From positions 19,642,509-19,706,508 of the forward strand of contig NC_087064.1 in the NCBI RefSeq assembly GCF_963678635.1: a DNA stretch of 64,000 nucleotides, written 5' to 3'. Both the position numbers and the translations under genes were made by a program. This DNA comes from Symsagittifera roscoffensis. Lineage: Eukaryota; Xenacoelomorpha; Acoela; Convolutidae. Below, in pieces: positions 56,901 through 64,000 of this stretch. The notes beneath the pieces are model-generated. The model did not search any database and was not told the origin of the DNA. It saw only the letters and a list, made by a program, of their open reading frames with translations. Position 1 is the first letter of the stretch; every line of letters starts with the position of its first letter.

Positions 56901-57539
56901 GATGATCACTGGTGCTTTCAATTCGGGCACTACTAGGGCTTCAATTTCGTCGTCGATTGAACCTAGTTCCAGCGTCGTCGTAACCCATCCGTCTACTGCA
57001 ATTGGGCGTCCATCCGCAGTCTCCAGAGTTCCCTTGTATGGTCGTAGGGCCCGTTCTGACACTAGAGTTCGATAGACCTCGCTTCGAATGAGGTTTGTAG
57101 TCGCCCCAGTATCCACAAGGGCTTTCACTGGGGTTCCGCCCAGTCGCGCATCTACTATTAATCCAAAGGGTGCTTCGGGTACTTGGCAGACACTAACGAA
57201 CTCCAACGACGTCTCGGTCTGGCACTGGATGCTCGAGGTAGTTTTCGGTTCTTCGGACCGGATGGGGACCGTTCCATGGAATAGGGAGTGAACTTGTTCT
57301 ATTCTACTTGGTCCGTCAGTCCGCTTCATGATCTGAGGGGTACTCTGGGGTTTGAGATCCGATTGAGGGGTGGGGTGGGAAAAAGGGGGGGCGTTGACTA
57401 ACTGTTGCTTCTTGAAATCGGCCGGGACGAAGCCTCCCTGATACATATTTACAGTCCCGGCCCTTGGTAGTTTAAATGGTCCGACTTTTTCTGAGGGCAT
57501 TCCTTTGCCAAATGTCCGGGCTGCCCACAAGAGAAACAA
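53721..57539 (-). CDS. pol: Ty3/Gypsy-type Pol polyprotein (PR-RT-RNase H-IN)
   Basis: 1272-codon frame reached from gag by a -1 shift. Protease DTGA at 143-146. RT from about 400, with FCVDYRKLN, SSLDLASGYWQ, MPFGLSNAP and FLDD (541-544). RNase H has DTDASN (near 688) and TDHSSLQW. Integrase has the zinc module H962-x7-H970...C1000-x2-C1003 and the triad D1032, D1093, E1129 (35 residues between the last two). Domain order PR-RT-RH-IN marks Metaviridae. The last ~37 residues are out of frame relative to the conserved integrase end, which lies in the ORF at 53195-53932. Catalytic residues are all in place. Confidence 0.93.
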   Translation of the reverse strand: MFLLWAARTFGKGMPSEKVGPFKLPRAGTVNMYQGGFVPADFKKQQLVNAPPFSHPTPQSDLKPQSTPQIMKRTDGPSRIEQVHSLFHGTVPIRSEEPKTTSSIQCQTETSLEFVSVCQVPEAPFGLIVDARLGGTPVKALVDTGATTNLIRSEVYRTLVSERALRPYKGTLETADGRPIAVDGWVTTTLELGSIDDEIEALVVPELKAPVIISLRSLKEHECSLDFQCDNLWTGTREGCLVPLHYETLTATTSPANPARAISGPPKDILPDPSPSLLPAYSTVPEIGSEPLYGPGDVADDWPSINGDHEVQAVDEGDPECLQGPAQRHLDEDVEKILGLSAPDVTETERIRLKKLVQEYRDVFALTDAELGQTNLVTHRIDTGDTCPIKIPPHRASPAKLPIIREEVQSMLKRGVIQPSKSPYSAPIVLQTKKDGSWRFCVDYRKLNDVTVKDAFPIPKIHQTFDALNGQKYFSSLDLASGYWQVPVAEEDRHKTAFVTPDGGFYEYVMMPFGLSNAPGTFQRLMNELFREHLWKWALVFLDDVLVFSPTEDDHFNQLRVTFQLLRAANLKLKPKKCRLVQKEVIYLSHIIGSEGIQVDPKKVEVVSNWPVPTTVKGVRSFLGFCNYYRRFVKDFAGIASPLSSLTKKKMPFVWTDECQAAFERLRRELITAPVLEFPDYTGSFIVDTDASNTSLGAVLSNVIDGDERPLVFASRVLSKTETNYSTTKREALAVVQAVKWFKPYIWGVKFVLRTDHSSLQWLFKQKEPDGMTFRMQQQFQEFEFQVVHRAGNKHGNADGLSRMLEQGPDWLPGEREEAFGPCPEPVSLEEALLRVKPPGIETVAVLTEEGTDTEEEAITWERTPSEIASLQREDDAISQVFYWADLEGDKCDMPSLGTNLIPKEQAIQHGPEALAYWSRWNELSIRDGILYKKWFLKDDLHPILQTVVPASERKEILVQLHSSQISGGHFAVEKTLSRIRQRFSWPTMRTDVEKKIQWCLICAARSTGGKKRVAGLVPFKVGIRFSTVAADILGPVTMAAKSRAKHILVMTDLFTKFAIALPLVSTDSAEVAREIVENWVLKFGAPNVLHTDQGKNFGSNLIHEMCRLLGIDKSRTSPYHPQGNGQVERHNRVIADIVSKYCADNPRTWDTVLPYLNFVYNTTIHRTTGATPFNLVHGQECQYPIDLFYPKPHDVIPTQDGFVQWLDEQFRDAHSSARELLGTNQRRQKDQYRKRVHGDGRQSLGLGQGEDKIEKVLSALGRTLHDFSQGL

Positions 57540-58549
57540 CTTCCCCGGGGAATCTGGTTTTTCATCCCATACCGCCCTCCATTACCAGGGGGAAAGTAAG
57601 AGCAGTTTTCTCCTGGATAGGGGTCGAACAGCTGACGGGGGCGCTGCTGGGCTTCCTGTCGCGGCAGGTTCTCCGGGTGGGGGGCGGGGATAATAGAGTT
57701 GACGAACCTACCCATCATAGCGGTCATATTCTGCATCTGGGTCAGGAGGTCGCTCTGTACACTCACCAACTGGTCGATCCTGGGGTCTGCGGCTGCCTGC
57801 TGACGTCCCGGGTTCGCTGCTGCCTGAGACCCCTGCCCATTAGACCCACTTCCACCACGGCTTGCTTCAGGTCCTCGCTCCGGGACAGTCTCAGCCACCC
57901 TCGCCAGGTGAAGCTTCCTCCGATTCCTGGCCCTAGACGACTTGTTCACTAGCTCCAACGCCTGAGCTCTGGCCACTGCTTGTGCCAAACTGCCCAGTTC
58001 CTCGCGTAACAACAGGTCTTGCAAATCCACATCGAGTAGTCCATCGACAAACTGCTCGCGGTTCATGTCGTCTCGAGCTTGGGCCCCGATATTTGCATTC
58101 GCTACGTCCCCCAGGGATCGAACTCGTCGTGAGAATTCTCTGAGTCCCTCTTTCTCATTTTGAATTAAGTTCTTGAACTCGGCCCGTGCGCCTGCTTGGG
58201 TCTGGAAGGGCATCATTCGATGGTCGAGTTCCCCCAACATTCGTCCCAGAGTCGGGTCGTCGAACCCGTCAACTTCCTCTCGGAAATGTGCTGGCATACT
58301 CGTGAATTCGTCTAACGCCCAACCTGTCAAACATGTTGGCAAGACCATTCGAGCTTGTTCGTCGTCCCACCTGTTCGCGTCGGCGACCCACGCGAAATGC
58401 TTTCTCCAATCCGCCCAATTCTGGTAACTAGTCGAAGGAAACCGGTCTGGTCGGATCGTACCAAATCCGAACACACCCTGTTGTCGATCGAGGGCGTTCG
58501 CCGCTGCCACTGCAGCTTCTGCCATGAGCTGTCTATCCTGATCGTTCAT
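57449..58549 (-). CDS. gag: Gag polyprotein
   Basis: I choose the ATG at 58549 (MNDQDRQLMAEAAVA), 105 bp after the LTR; the frame is open to 58603 but with a GTG start. Capsid-like region: PTCLTGWALDEF followed by EFSRRVRSLGDVANA and RMNREQFVDGLL-type sequence as in Gypsy gags. Near the end is one CCHC knuckle, CFSCGQPGHLAKEC (C-x2-C-x4-H-x4-C), for RNA packaging. The stop codon lies inside the overlap with pol, 20 bp after the slippery site. Confidence 0.92.
   Translation of the reverse strand: MNDQDRQLMAEAAVAAANALDRQQGVFGFGTIRPDRFPSTSYQNWADWRKHFAWVADANRWDDEQARMVLPTCLTGWALDEFTSMPAHFREEVDGFDDPTLGRMLGELDHRMMPFQTQAGARAEFKNLIQNEKEGLREFSRRVRSLGDVANANIGAQARDDMNREQFVDGLLDVDLQDLLLREELGSLAQAVARAQALELVNKSSRARNRRKLHLARVAETVPERGPEASRGGSGSNGQGSQAAANPGRQQAAADPRIDQLVSVQSDLLTQMQNMTAMMGRFVNSIIPAPHPENLPRQEAQQRPRQLFDPYPGENCSYFPPGNGGRYGMKNQIPRGSCFSCGQPGHLAKECPQKKSDHLNYQGPGL
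57470..57476 (-). promoter_or_regulatory. -1 ribosomal frameshift site UUUAAAC
   Basis: On the minus strand the gag codons read CAT TTA AAC, giving T TTA AAC, a classic X XXY YYZ heptamer in the correct frame. Slipping one base back enters the pol frame, and gag ends shortly after. A GC-rich stretch follows (ccaagggccggg), but I did not establish a pseudoknot. Confidence 0.85.
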
Positions 58550-58635
58550 CGCTATCGCAATTGTTTTGTCGATCGTTCGTTTGCAATGCTTGTCTTCACA
58601 CACAGTTCGTCGTTGCAGCTAAAATCCAGAATAGC

Positions 58636-58653
58636 GCCCACCCAGGAGCGCCA
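58636..58653 (-). promoter_or_regulatory. primer binding site of the large element
   Basis: Minus-strand TGGCGCTCCTGGGTGGGC begins one base after the 5' LTR. The TGG start fits a tRNA CCA end; the tRNA species is not certain. Confidence 0.8.
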
Positions 58654-59369
58654 CTGCAAACGTGGGGGAATTCACAATATCTCTAGGCCGGCTTTCTCAC
58701 TCGTTATCGTCCTTCGCACCGCCGCAATATGTTCCCTTTAGTACTGGGGTCAGTGGGGCAACCGATTCCCAATACTGTTTACAATCCCAAAAGGGTTGAT
58801 TTGGTGGTTGGCTTCTCTGTATCTTACTATGCTGCTTGCCCCGTGATCTGTGCTCTTCCGACTGTATCTCACTCGTCAATCAATAGTCGATCGCAACAAC
58901 AATTCCAATAATAAGACTGAATTAGGAAATAAATATAACCAAATACAGAGTAGCCTCTAAATGGCGGAAATATCAATTAGTCGTTCAAATAAAGAATAGG
59001 ACTGCGATTTGTATTAATTAACTAACTGCCTTTAACAGTTATCAATATCCCAACCTTAATTATCGTTCGGAGTTATCTTCTCTGAACTACGCTTTAATCC
59101 CAAAAGTACCCTAGGAAAAATTACCTCACCCGATAAATTAACAACTTTCGCGAAGTTGTTCCTTTAAGGTTTTTGCAACTTTTTCCCAACCGACTCACTC
59201 AGTCTTCGTCAACTTTCGTTCTCACTTTAATTTGAGGATACAACGACTACCTTAACTCGTAGCCCAAATTGTTCTCTAACTTAACTGAGAACCAACTAAT
59301 TTCAATCGTAGTTTTCACTGTTCTGATCCGGTTCGGTGGTTCTACTGTTCCCTATCGCTACTAACATTT

Positions 59370-59532
59370 ACTTAACTAGCGGTCACTCAGGACTTGTCAG
59401 CTGAATCAACCATTAGGTCAGCCTTAATTAAATATCATTCACTTAACTAGCTGCCACTCAGGACTTGTCAGCTGAATCAACCATTAGGTCAGCTTTAATT
59501 AAATATCATTCACTTAACTAGCTGCCACTCAG
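59370..59532 (+). repeat. 71 bp tandem repeat in the 5' LTR
   Basis: Counterpart of 46921-47083, with the same unit starts at 59370, 59441 and 59512. Confidence 0.9.
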
Positions 59533-60130
59533 TTAATCAGGACATACTGAGCAAACATTGGGTTCAACTACAAAATCGGCTCCCAATCGTATTTGACAAA
59601 TGACCCCTTGCATGATTTTATATTAGTTCTTCCTAACTTTTTCCCTTTCCTATGAATTGGGTAGTTCTCACTCAACCGGTAATTTAACTTCCGTGATACT
59701 TGAAAAGTTTCCATTTTGGTCATTTTAATTTTATTCCCCTAAGTCCAAGGGCTGGGTAATTCCCTTCCCCGTGTCCGTTTGGATCCGAAAAAAACACCAC
59801 AAGAATTTATTTAATATGCTAGGGCTGTTCATAAAATCTTCATCCCGAAATTCCCATTTCCCCCCATAGATGTTCCCAATTTTTGTACGGGGCTGTATTT
59901 TTACTTGTTTGTCGTTTTATCGAAAGTCCAAGTGGAGTGGGTTAAGCTGACCCCAATGTTTGCTAATTACAGTAAATCACTTTCGCTCGCGTACAAAGGT
60001 CAGAACTAAAAACTCTCAATTTAGGGCCTCCCCTTACCCCCCAGGTGGGTAGGTACCCCTTACGGGTCCTTACAATGCTAATTTATTACTTTTCAGGGGT
60101 TTCCGGGGTCTTGGGGTCTAAAATGCCAAA

Positions 60131-60167
60131 TGACCTCTTAGAGGTCATCCGAGGTCAAATGAGGTCA
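60131..60167 (+). promoter_or_regulatory. cluster of AGGTCA half-sites in the 5' LTR
   Basis: Identical counterpart of 47682-47718; in this LTR it would be positioned to affect transcription of gag-pol-env. Confidence 0.45.
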
Positions 60168-61041
60168 AACGCGTCCAAACGTCTTATTTTCGATGGGAGA
60201 TCATTCTCACTAAGTTTCATTCATATCGGACCATCCCTTCCCATATTTTCGAAAAATATTGGGTCAATTAACACTTTTCCCTAAAATTGCCATTTTCACC
60301 CCATAGGAAATTCCGGAGAGGATTGGGTCACTAGATGTCCCCCTACTGGGTTGGGCCCCCCTTCACATTGGTGCATTAAAATCACAAGTCAATTATTACT
60401 ATCAGGTGTTAATAGCCTTATTCAATTTTCAAGTGCTAATAGCTTCCGACGTAGCCGCCGGTTTGGGTCCAAACATTGATACATTATAGGTCTTACCCCA
60501 ACCTACCATCCCCCCAAGTTTCAACCTCCTAGCATCATCAGGGGTCGAGAAATAACAAAAAGTGGATTTTGTTTACATAAGGCGTAAAACCGGAAGTAAT
60601 GACCGGATGCGTTCAAAATCCCGGTGGTGATCTTCCCTCGCCTAGGGCTACAACATATTGCAATATGAAGTCGTTCTGACCATTAGTTACCGGTTTACAA
60701 AAAGTGCTAATTGCATTTTCGGAAATCATTATCACTCGCCCCCCAGGGGTCCCAGGGGTCTGAAAATTTGCATGCCCAGCTAAAATCATCTCTATTAGTC
60801 ACCCACCAATTTTTATAAGGATCGGACCAGTGGTTCCCAATCCGGGGGGGGGGGTTTCCAGAATTTTAGCGCTTTCTTCTTTTTTCCAATTCTTCGCCCT
60901 AGAGGTCAAATTCAGGGTGGAAAGTCCGATTACGATTGTTTGCTCTCAAACTAAGCTTATTTATCACTGAATTTCATTGCTACAATTCATACAGTCGGTT
61001 TACGTTGAAATCAAATTTCGCAATTTTCAACCGTTTTCATC

Positions 61042-62010
61042 ATGAATTACCAGTCCTACACCGATATCGTTAATTACCTAAGGGCTAAGGTTGAGGGTAG
61101 GGAAGCTTTCCCCCTTACCTTTACCTCCCGGCAAAAGAGAAACTTTCGCATGAAAGTTAAGTCTTATTCCCTCAACGGTTCTAAGCTTACTCGCACCGGC
61201 CAAGAGACGTTACACGAAAATAATATAGAAGACACTCTTCGTCGCATTCATGAGGAAGATTTAGAACATACTGGCGACTGCAAGGTCTTACAGCAAAAGT
61301 GTCTCGAGCAATACCACGCAGAAAACCTACGAGGTTACTGCCAAGATGTTACCGTAACCTGCCTCAAATGTCAGGAGAAGCGAATGGTCATCCTAGACAT
61401 CGTTCCGATGTATCACCTATCGCATAAAACGCGGGCAAACATATGCCAGACCCTAATGATGCCCGTCAAAACCTCGAAAAATAGAAAAAGAACACGAAAG
61501 TCACTTGTCCCCATATTCGCCGCCGGAGACCGCCCGGTCCACACCCAGGACTACGTGCATATGGACCCTGATATCCATGAACCAATTCGGATCGATTGCG
61601 TACAGGATAAATCATCGTGTTTCTTAGATTGCGTTCATTACCTTATAACCGGAAAAAAGAAACCTTCTACCCGGCTCCAGAAAGTTCTTACTATATGGCG
61701 GAAAGAGGAATCCGACAGGGTGGGGTCCTTTTATTACCCTTACAATGATCCCGATATACCCTTGCTAGAGCGGGGGGTTACCGATCCCGATATACATATT
61801 GTCGCGGAAAAGTTGGGGGTACACGTTTACGAGTATCGGTCTGACATTAATCCCCCCCAGTGGTACTACGTTGCGGGGCATAAGCGAGGACGTGGGGGTA
61901 CCGAAGTCCAAGAAGCCATTTACTTATACTACAGTGTTGGGGTGGGAGAAGGGGGAAACGACGAGGGGCATACCGAGCTCATTGTTGGGAGAAAGACGAG
62001 GCGGGGTTAA
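61042..62010 (+). CDS. antisense LTR ORF, second copy
   Basis: Identical to the ORF at 48589-49557 except for the last residue (D322 becomes G). It lies in the 5' LTR, upstream of gag and pointing away from it. An intact frame in both LTRs is expected after recent transposition and does not by itself prove selection, but a 322-codon frame with recognisable domains is not chance. Confidence 0.8.
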   Translation: MNYQSYTDIVNYLRAKVEGREAFPLTFTSRQKRNFRMKVKSYSLNGSKLTRTGQETLHENNIEDTLRRIHEEDLEHTGDCKVLQQKCLEQYHAENLRGYCQDVTVTCLKCQEKRMVILDIVPMYHLSHKTRANICQTLMMPVKTSKNRKRTRKSLVPIFAAGDRPVHTQDYVHMDPDIHEPIRIDCVQDKSSCFLDCVHYLITGKKKPSTRLQKVLTIWRKEESDRVGSFYYPYNDPDIPLLERGVTDPDIHIVAEKLGVHVYEYRSDINPPQWYYVAGHKRGRGGTEVQEAIYLYYSVGVGEGGNDEGHTELIVGRKTRRG

Positions 62011-62493
62011 TTCACAATTTATTTTACCTATAACCCCTTGGGCTTTATTCTATATTCATAGTACCATACCATTACACGTATAATTTCAGCATAGCCAATT
62101 AACCGGTCATTAACTTGGTTCAAGCCAACTTGCAAAGTTTGGACGATTTTGGTGCATGCAATTCTATTACTTATCTTAGTTACTTATTTGCTCAAAAATA
62201 TTTGCTACATTGGAGTGGAGGAATTCCTGTTTGAGATGAGTCAAAAGTTGACAGGTCTCAATTTGGTTAATTTCGCGCGCATTTGTCAGAATTGGTGACT
62301 TTTGATCTTATCTTATCAAAATTGGTTACATTCACAATAGCATGGGGATAAAATTAGCTATCTGAATTGGTGAGTATCGCTTTTTAACTATCTTCCAACT
62401 CCCCCGCCAATAGTTTCGCGCCTACGCCTAATTTCCGTCGACGCACAAGGTCGGTCCGATTATCACGTGTGAAAATCGTGATCTTACATTTAC

Positions 62494-62760
62494 TAACAGA
62501 CTGAAAATGAATTTAGTTCAAAAATAGTCCCAGAAAAATAATACATTTCAATAATTTCAAAAAACTTTTCAATTTTTTGACTACGTCAAATTGGTTTCTT
62601 TTAAAAACTTCTTCCAGATGAATTTTGTGTACTTTGTTGTGTTTTCTTTTAGATAACTGTGATTGATTATTTACGGATTTTTTCAAAATGAATCCAAAGA
62701 CTACTGCGTTGAAAAAAGTCAAAGACTCCAACAAGGTGAGTTAGTAATTAGAATCGCTAC
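62494..62760. other. flanking host sequence
   Basis: AT-rich, resumes directly after the right target duplication; no gene recognised. Confidence 0.4.
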
Positions 62761-62769
62761 TATTCTAGT

Positions 62770-63110
62770 CTATCCCCCGCCCCCTCCCCCTCCCCCTCCT
62801 CCAAAAAATACGTTTCGGCTACACCAATGCCCCCACCCCGGTCAAAAACTCGCCCCCTCCCATTTCAGCCAACTCCCATTCCGGACGAAACACTCCCCCC
62901 CAACAGTTCTCAACAACCCCCCACCCCGGTTCGGATAATCACAACAACACCTCCCCCCGGGTTCCGAACACCAAATCAACCCGCCCCCCCTCCGACTTCG
63001 AAAATCAACATCCCCAGTCCCCCAGTTCCGAATACAACATCCCACCCGGCCCGGTTCCGACAAACACCCCAACCCCCTCACCCCGCTTTCCACAAAAAAA
63101 TGCGTAAAAA
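62770..63110 (+). repeat. C-rich minisatellite-like tract
   Basis: Very C-rich strand with degenerate ~30-35 bp units built on CCCC.GGTTCCGAA.A.CA followed by further C blocks. It gives proline-rich ORFs in several frames, which I take as composition only. The complementary strand has many GGGG runs. Confidence 0.7.
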
Positions 63111-63178
63111 ACTTCATCAATCCCATTAATTTAAACCCTGGTTTAAAAACGTTATCTATAAAGTAGGGTTGTTTTACA

Positions 63179-63500
63179 CAGGGGCGCATCTAGGATTTTT
63201 GTCAGCGGGGGCGTTGGAGGATTTTTTAAAAAAATTTGAAAGTGTTTTCGACTTTTTTTTTTAGATCAACCAAACATATATCTGAGCTCTCTCAAATCAC
63301 TATAAAGGCACTTTTCTACCATATTTTTTTCGCCGCAGGCAAAATTTTGAAAAAACTGCCAAAAAAGGCGTTTTGGTTATTCTTTGGCAAAAGTTCACAA
63401 AAAAGTTGCATTTTTGACACACGCTTCCCATTCAAAAATAGTATACTTTGGCGCCCATGGCGCCTTTTGAAAAATTGTAGGGTCTAACAAAAATCAGGAC
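63179..63500 (+). mobile_element. hAT-type MITE, right end truncated
   Basis: Left end caggggcgcatctaggattt, then the marks agatcaacc, gagctctctcaaa, gccgcaggcaaaattt and ggcgcccatggcgcc. Homology stops near 63500, before the expected G-rich right arm. Confidence 0.75.
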
Positions 63501-63579
63501 TGAGAATGTTTTAAACACGTTTTGAAACAGAAAATAAAAAACAGTGTTTTTTATTTTAATATTTTATCGTAAAAAGCTA

Positions 63580-63625
63580 GCATAGGCAGGGAGTCGAACC
63601 ACTGCGCCATCCTTTCTATCCCAAT
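63580..63625 (-). other. tRNA-like fragment with fused A and B boxes
   Basis: Minus strand reads GGATGGCGCAGTGG and then TTCGACTCCCTGCC: an A-box-like TGGCGCAGTGG fused to a B-box-like GGTTCGACTCCC. Too short for a tRNA; a SINE head or deleted tRNA pseudogene. Confidence 0.35.
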
Positions 63626-64000
63626 TGCATTCGTTTGCCTTTCTCAATTGCTCTACATTCCTTAACTGCTCCAATTGCTCTAATCCGACACCTTTGGGCG
63701 TTCGCCGCATTATTTGGAAGAATCATTGGAAAATCAATTAGAATCCAAAATTTCATTCCGGTCAAATGGTTTGTAGCAATATCAGTGACTTTTTAGCCAA
63801 GTTTTAGAACCGTACTAATAGCGCTTATATTCCGAGACCTCTTAGAGATTTGTACCAATAAACATGAGTTACACCGTAATAAACGGTCACTTTTAATTTA
63901 TAAACGTTAAAAGCTGACTTGATATTACCCTAATAAGATGCGGTTGTTTGCATGAACAATATGACGTATACGTATTGAGAAGAACCGTACAATGAAAGTT
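63626..64000. other. non-coding end of window
   Basis: caattgctcta occurs twice near 63640-63690. Nothing else recognised. Confidence 0.4.

Larger units (their letters stand above)
46206..62488 (-). mobile_element. complete 16.3 kb env-bearing Ty3/Gypsy-type element with giant LTRs
   Basis: Minus-strand element with LTRs of 3830 and 3834 bp (TG...CA ends). A perfect 5 bp target duplication TTTAC flanks it (46201-46205 and 62489-62493). In coding direction: 5' LTR (58655-62488), primer site, gag, -1 frameshift signal, pol (PR-RT-RH-IN order, so Metaviridae), env with signal peptide and membrane anchor, polypurine tract, 3' LTR. Each LTR also carries a 322-codon ORF on the opposite strand. By eye the LTRs differ by about six substitutions and one G-run length change, so insertion is recent. 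Pol and env each carry one disabling-looking break, so this copy may not be autonomous as it stands. Confidence 0.95.
58655..62488 (-). repeat. 5' LTR of the large element (3834 bp)
   Basis: The 4 bp length difference from the other LTR is explained by a G run (7 G near 48400, 11 G near 60845). Minus-strand ends are TGTAAGATCACGA and CCACGTTTGCA. Confidence 0.95.

Noticed and set aside
62827-63129. Proline-rich 100-codon ORF
   Set aside because: Explained by the C-rich low-complexity tract, open in several frames on both strands.
1-64000. CRISPR arrays, operons or bacterial features
   Set aside because: No spaced identical repeats of that type; introns and retroelement content show animal DNA.

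Overview
This window is AT-rich animal DNA. Evidence for an animal is a BEL/Pao retrotransposon (a superfamily known from metazoans), an env-bearing Ty3/Gypsy element, a non-LTR retrotransposon of the APE-endonuclease type, and spliced exons of a rhodopsin-class neuropeptide-type GPCR. Nothing points to vertebrates; an invertebrate is the natural reading, but I cannot name the species. Host coding content is very low, and most of the recognisable sequence is mobile DNA.

Left part (1-21.4 kb): five plus-strand exons of GPCR character. Four of them (TM5, TM6, TM7 and a short C-terminal exon) have matching splice phases and form a plausible 3' half of one gene. A fifth exon with TM2-TM3 lies downstream of the tail exon, so it belongs to a tandem second gene or the scaffold order is wrong; a gap of exactly 200 N sits at 18981-19180. 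The long introns hold many ~520 bp 'family A' repeats, hAT-type MITEs, a LINE fragment and a complete BEL/Pao element (11299-16524, 525 bp LTRs, 5 bp target duplication AAATT) that lacks most of gag.

Middle part (21.4-46.2 kb): no convincing host gene. It holds hAT MITEs with 8 bp target duplications, one of them lying right on the splice donor of the TM2-TM3 exon. It also holds a ~980 bp inverted-repeat element packed with TAATCGATTA palindromes, a pair of small MITEs, more family A repeats and a decayed LINE (endonuclease plus RT motifs).

Right part (46.2-62.5 kb): a complete 16.3 kb env-bearing Ty3/Gypsy-type element on the minus strand. It has 3.83 kb LTRs, TTTAC target duplications, a primer binding site and a polypurine tract. 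It also has gag, a UUUAAAC -1 frameshift site, pol (broken near its C-terminus) and env (interrupted by one in-frame TGA just after a furin-like site). The striking feature is a 322-codon ORF inside each LTR, antisense to gag-pol-env. It combines an integrase-like H2C2 zinc-binding module with what looks like an OTU-type cysteine protease domain. The two LTRs are nearly identical, so the insertion is recent. This antisense LTR gene is my best candidate for a previously undescribed system in the window.

The last 1.5 kb holds a C-rich minisatellite-like tract, a truncated hAT MITE and a tRNA-like fragment. All annotation is from reading the sequence; no searches were run.
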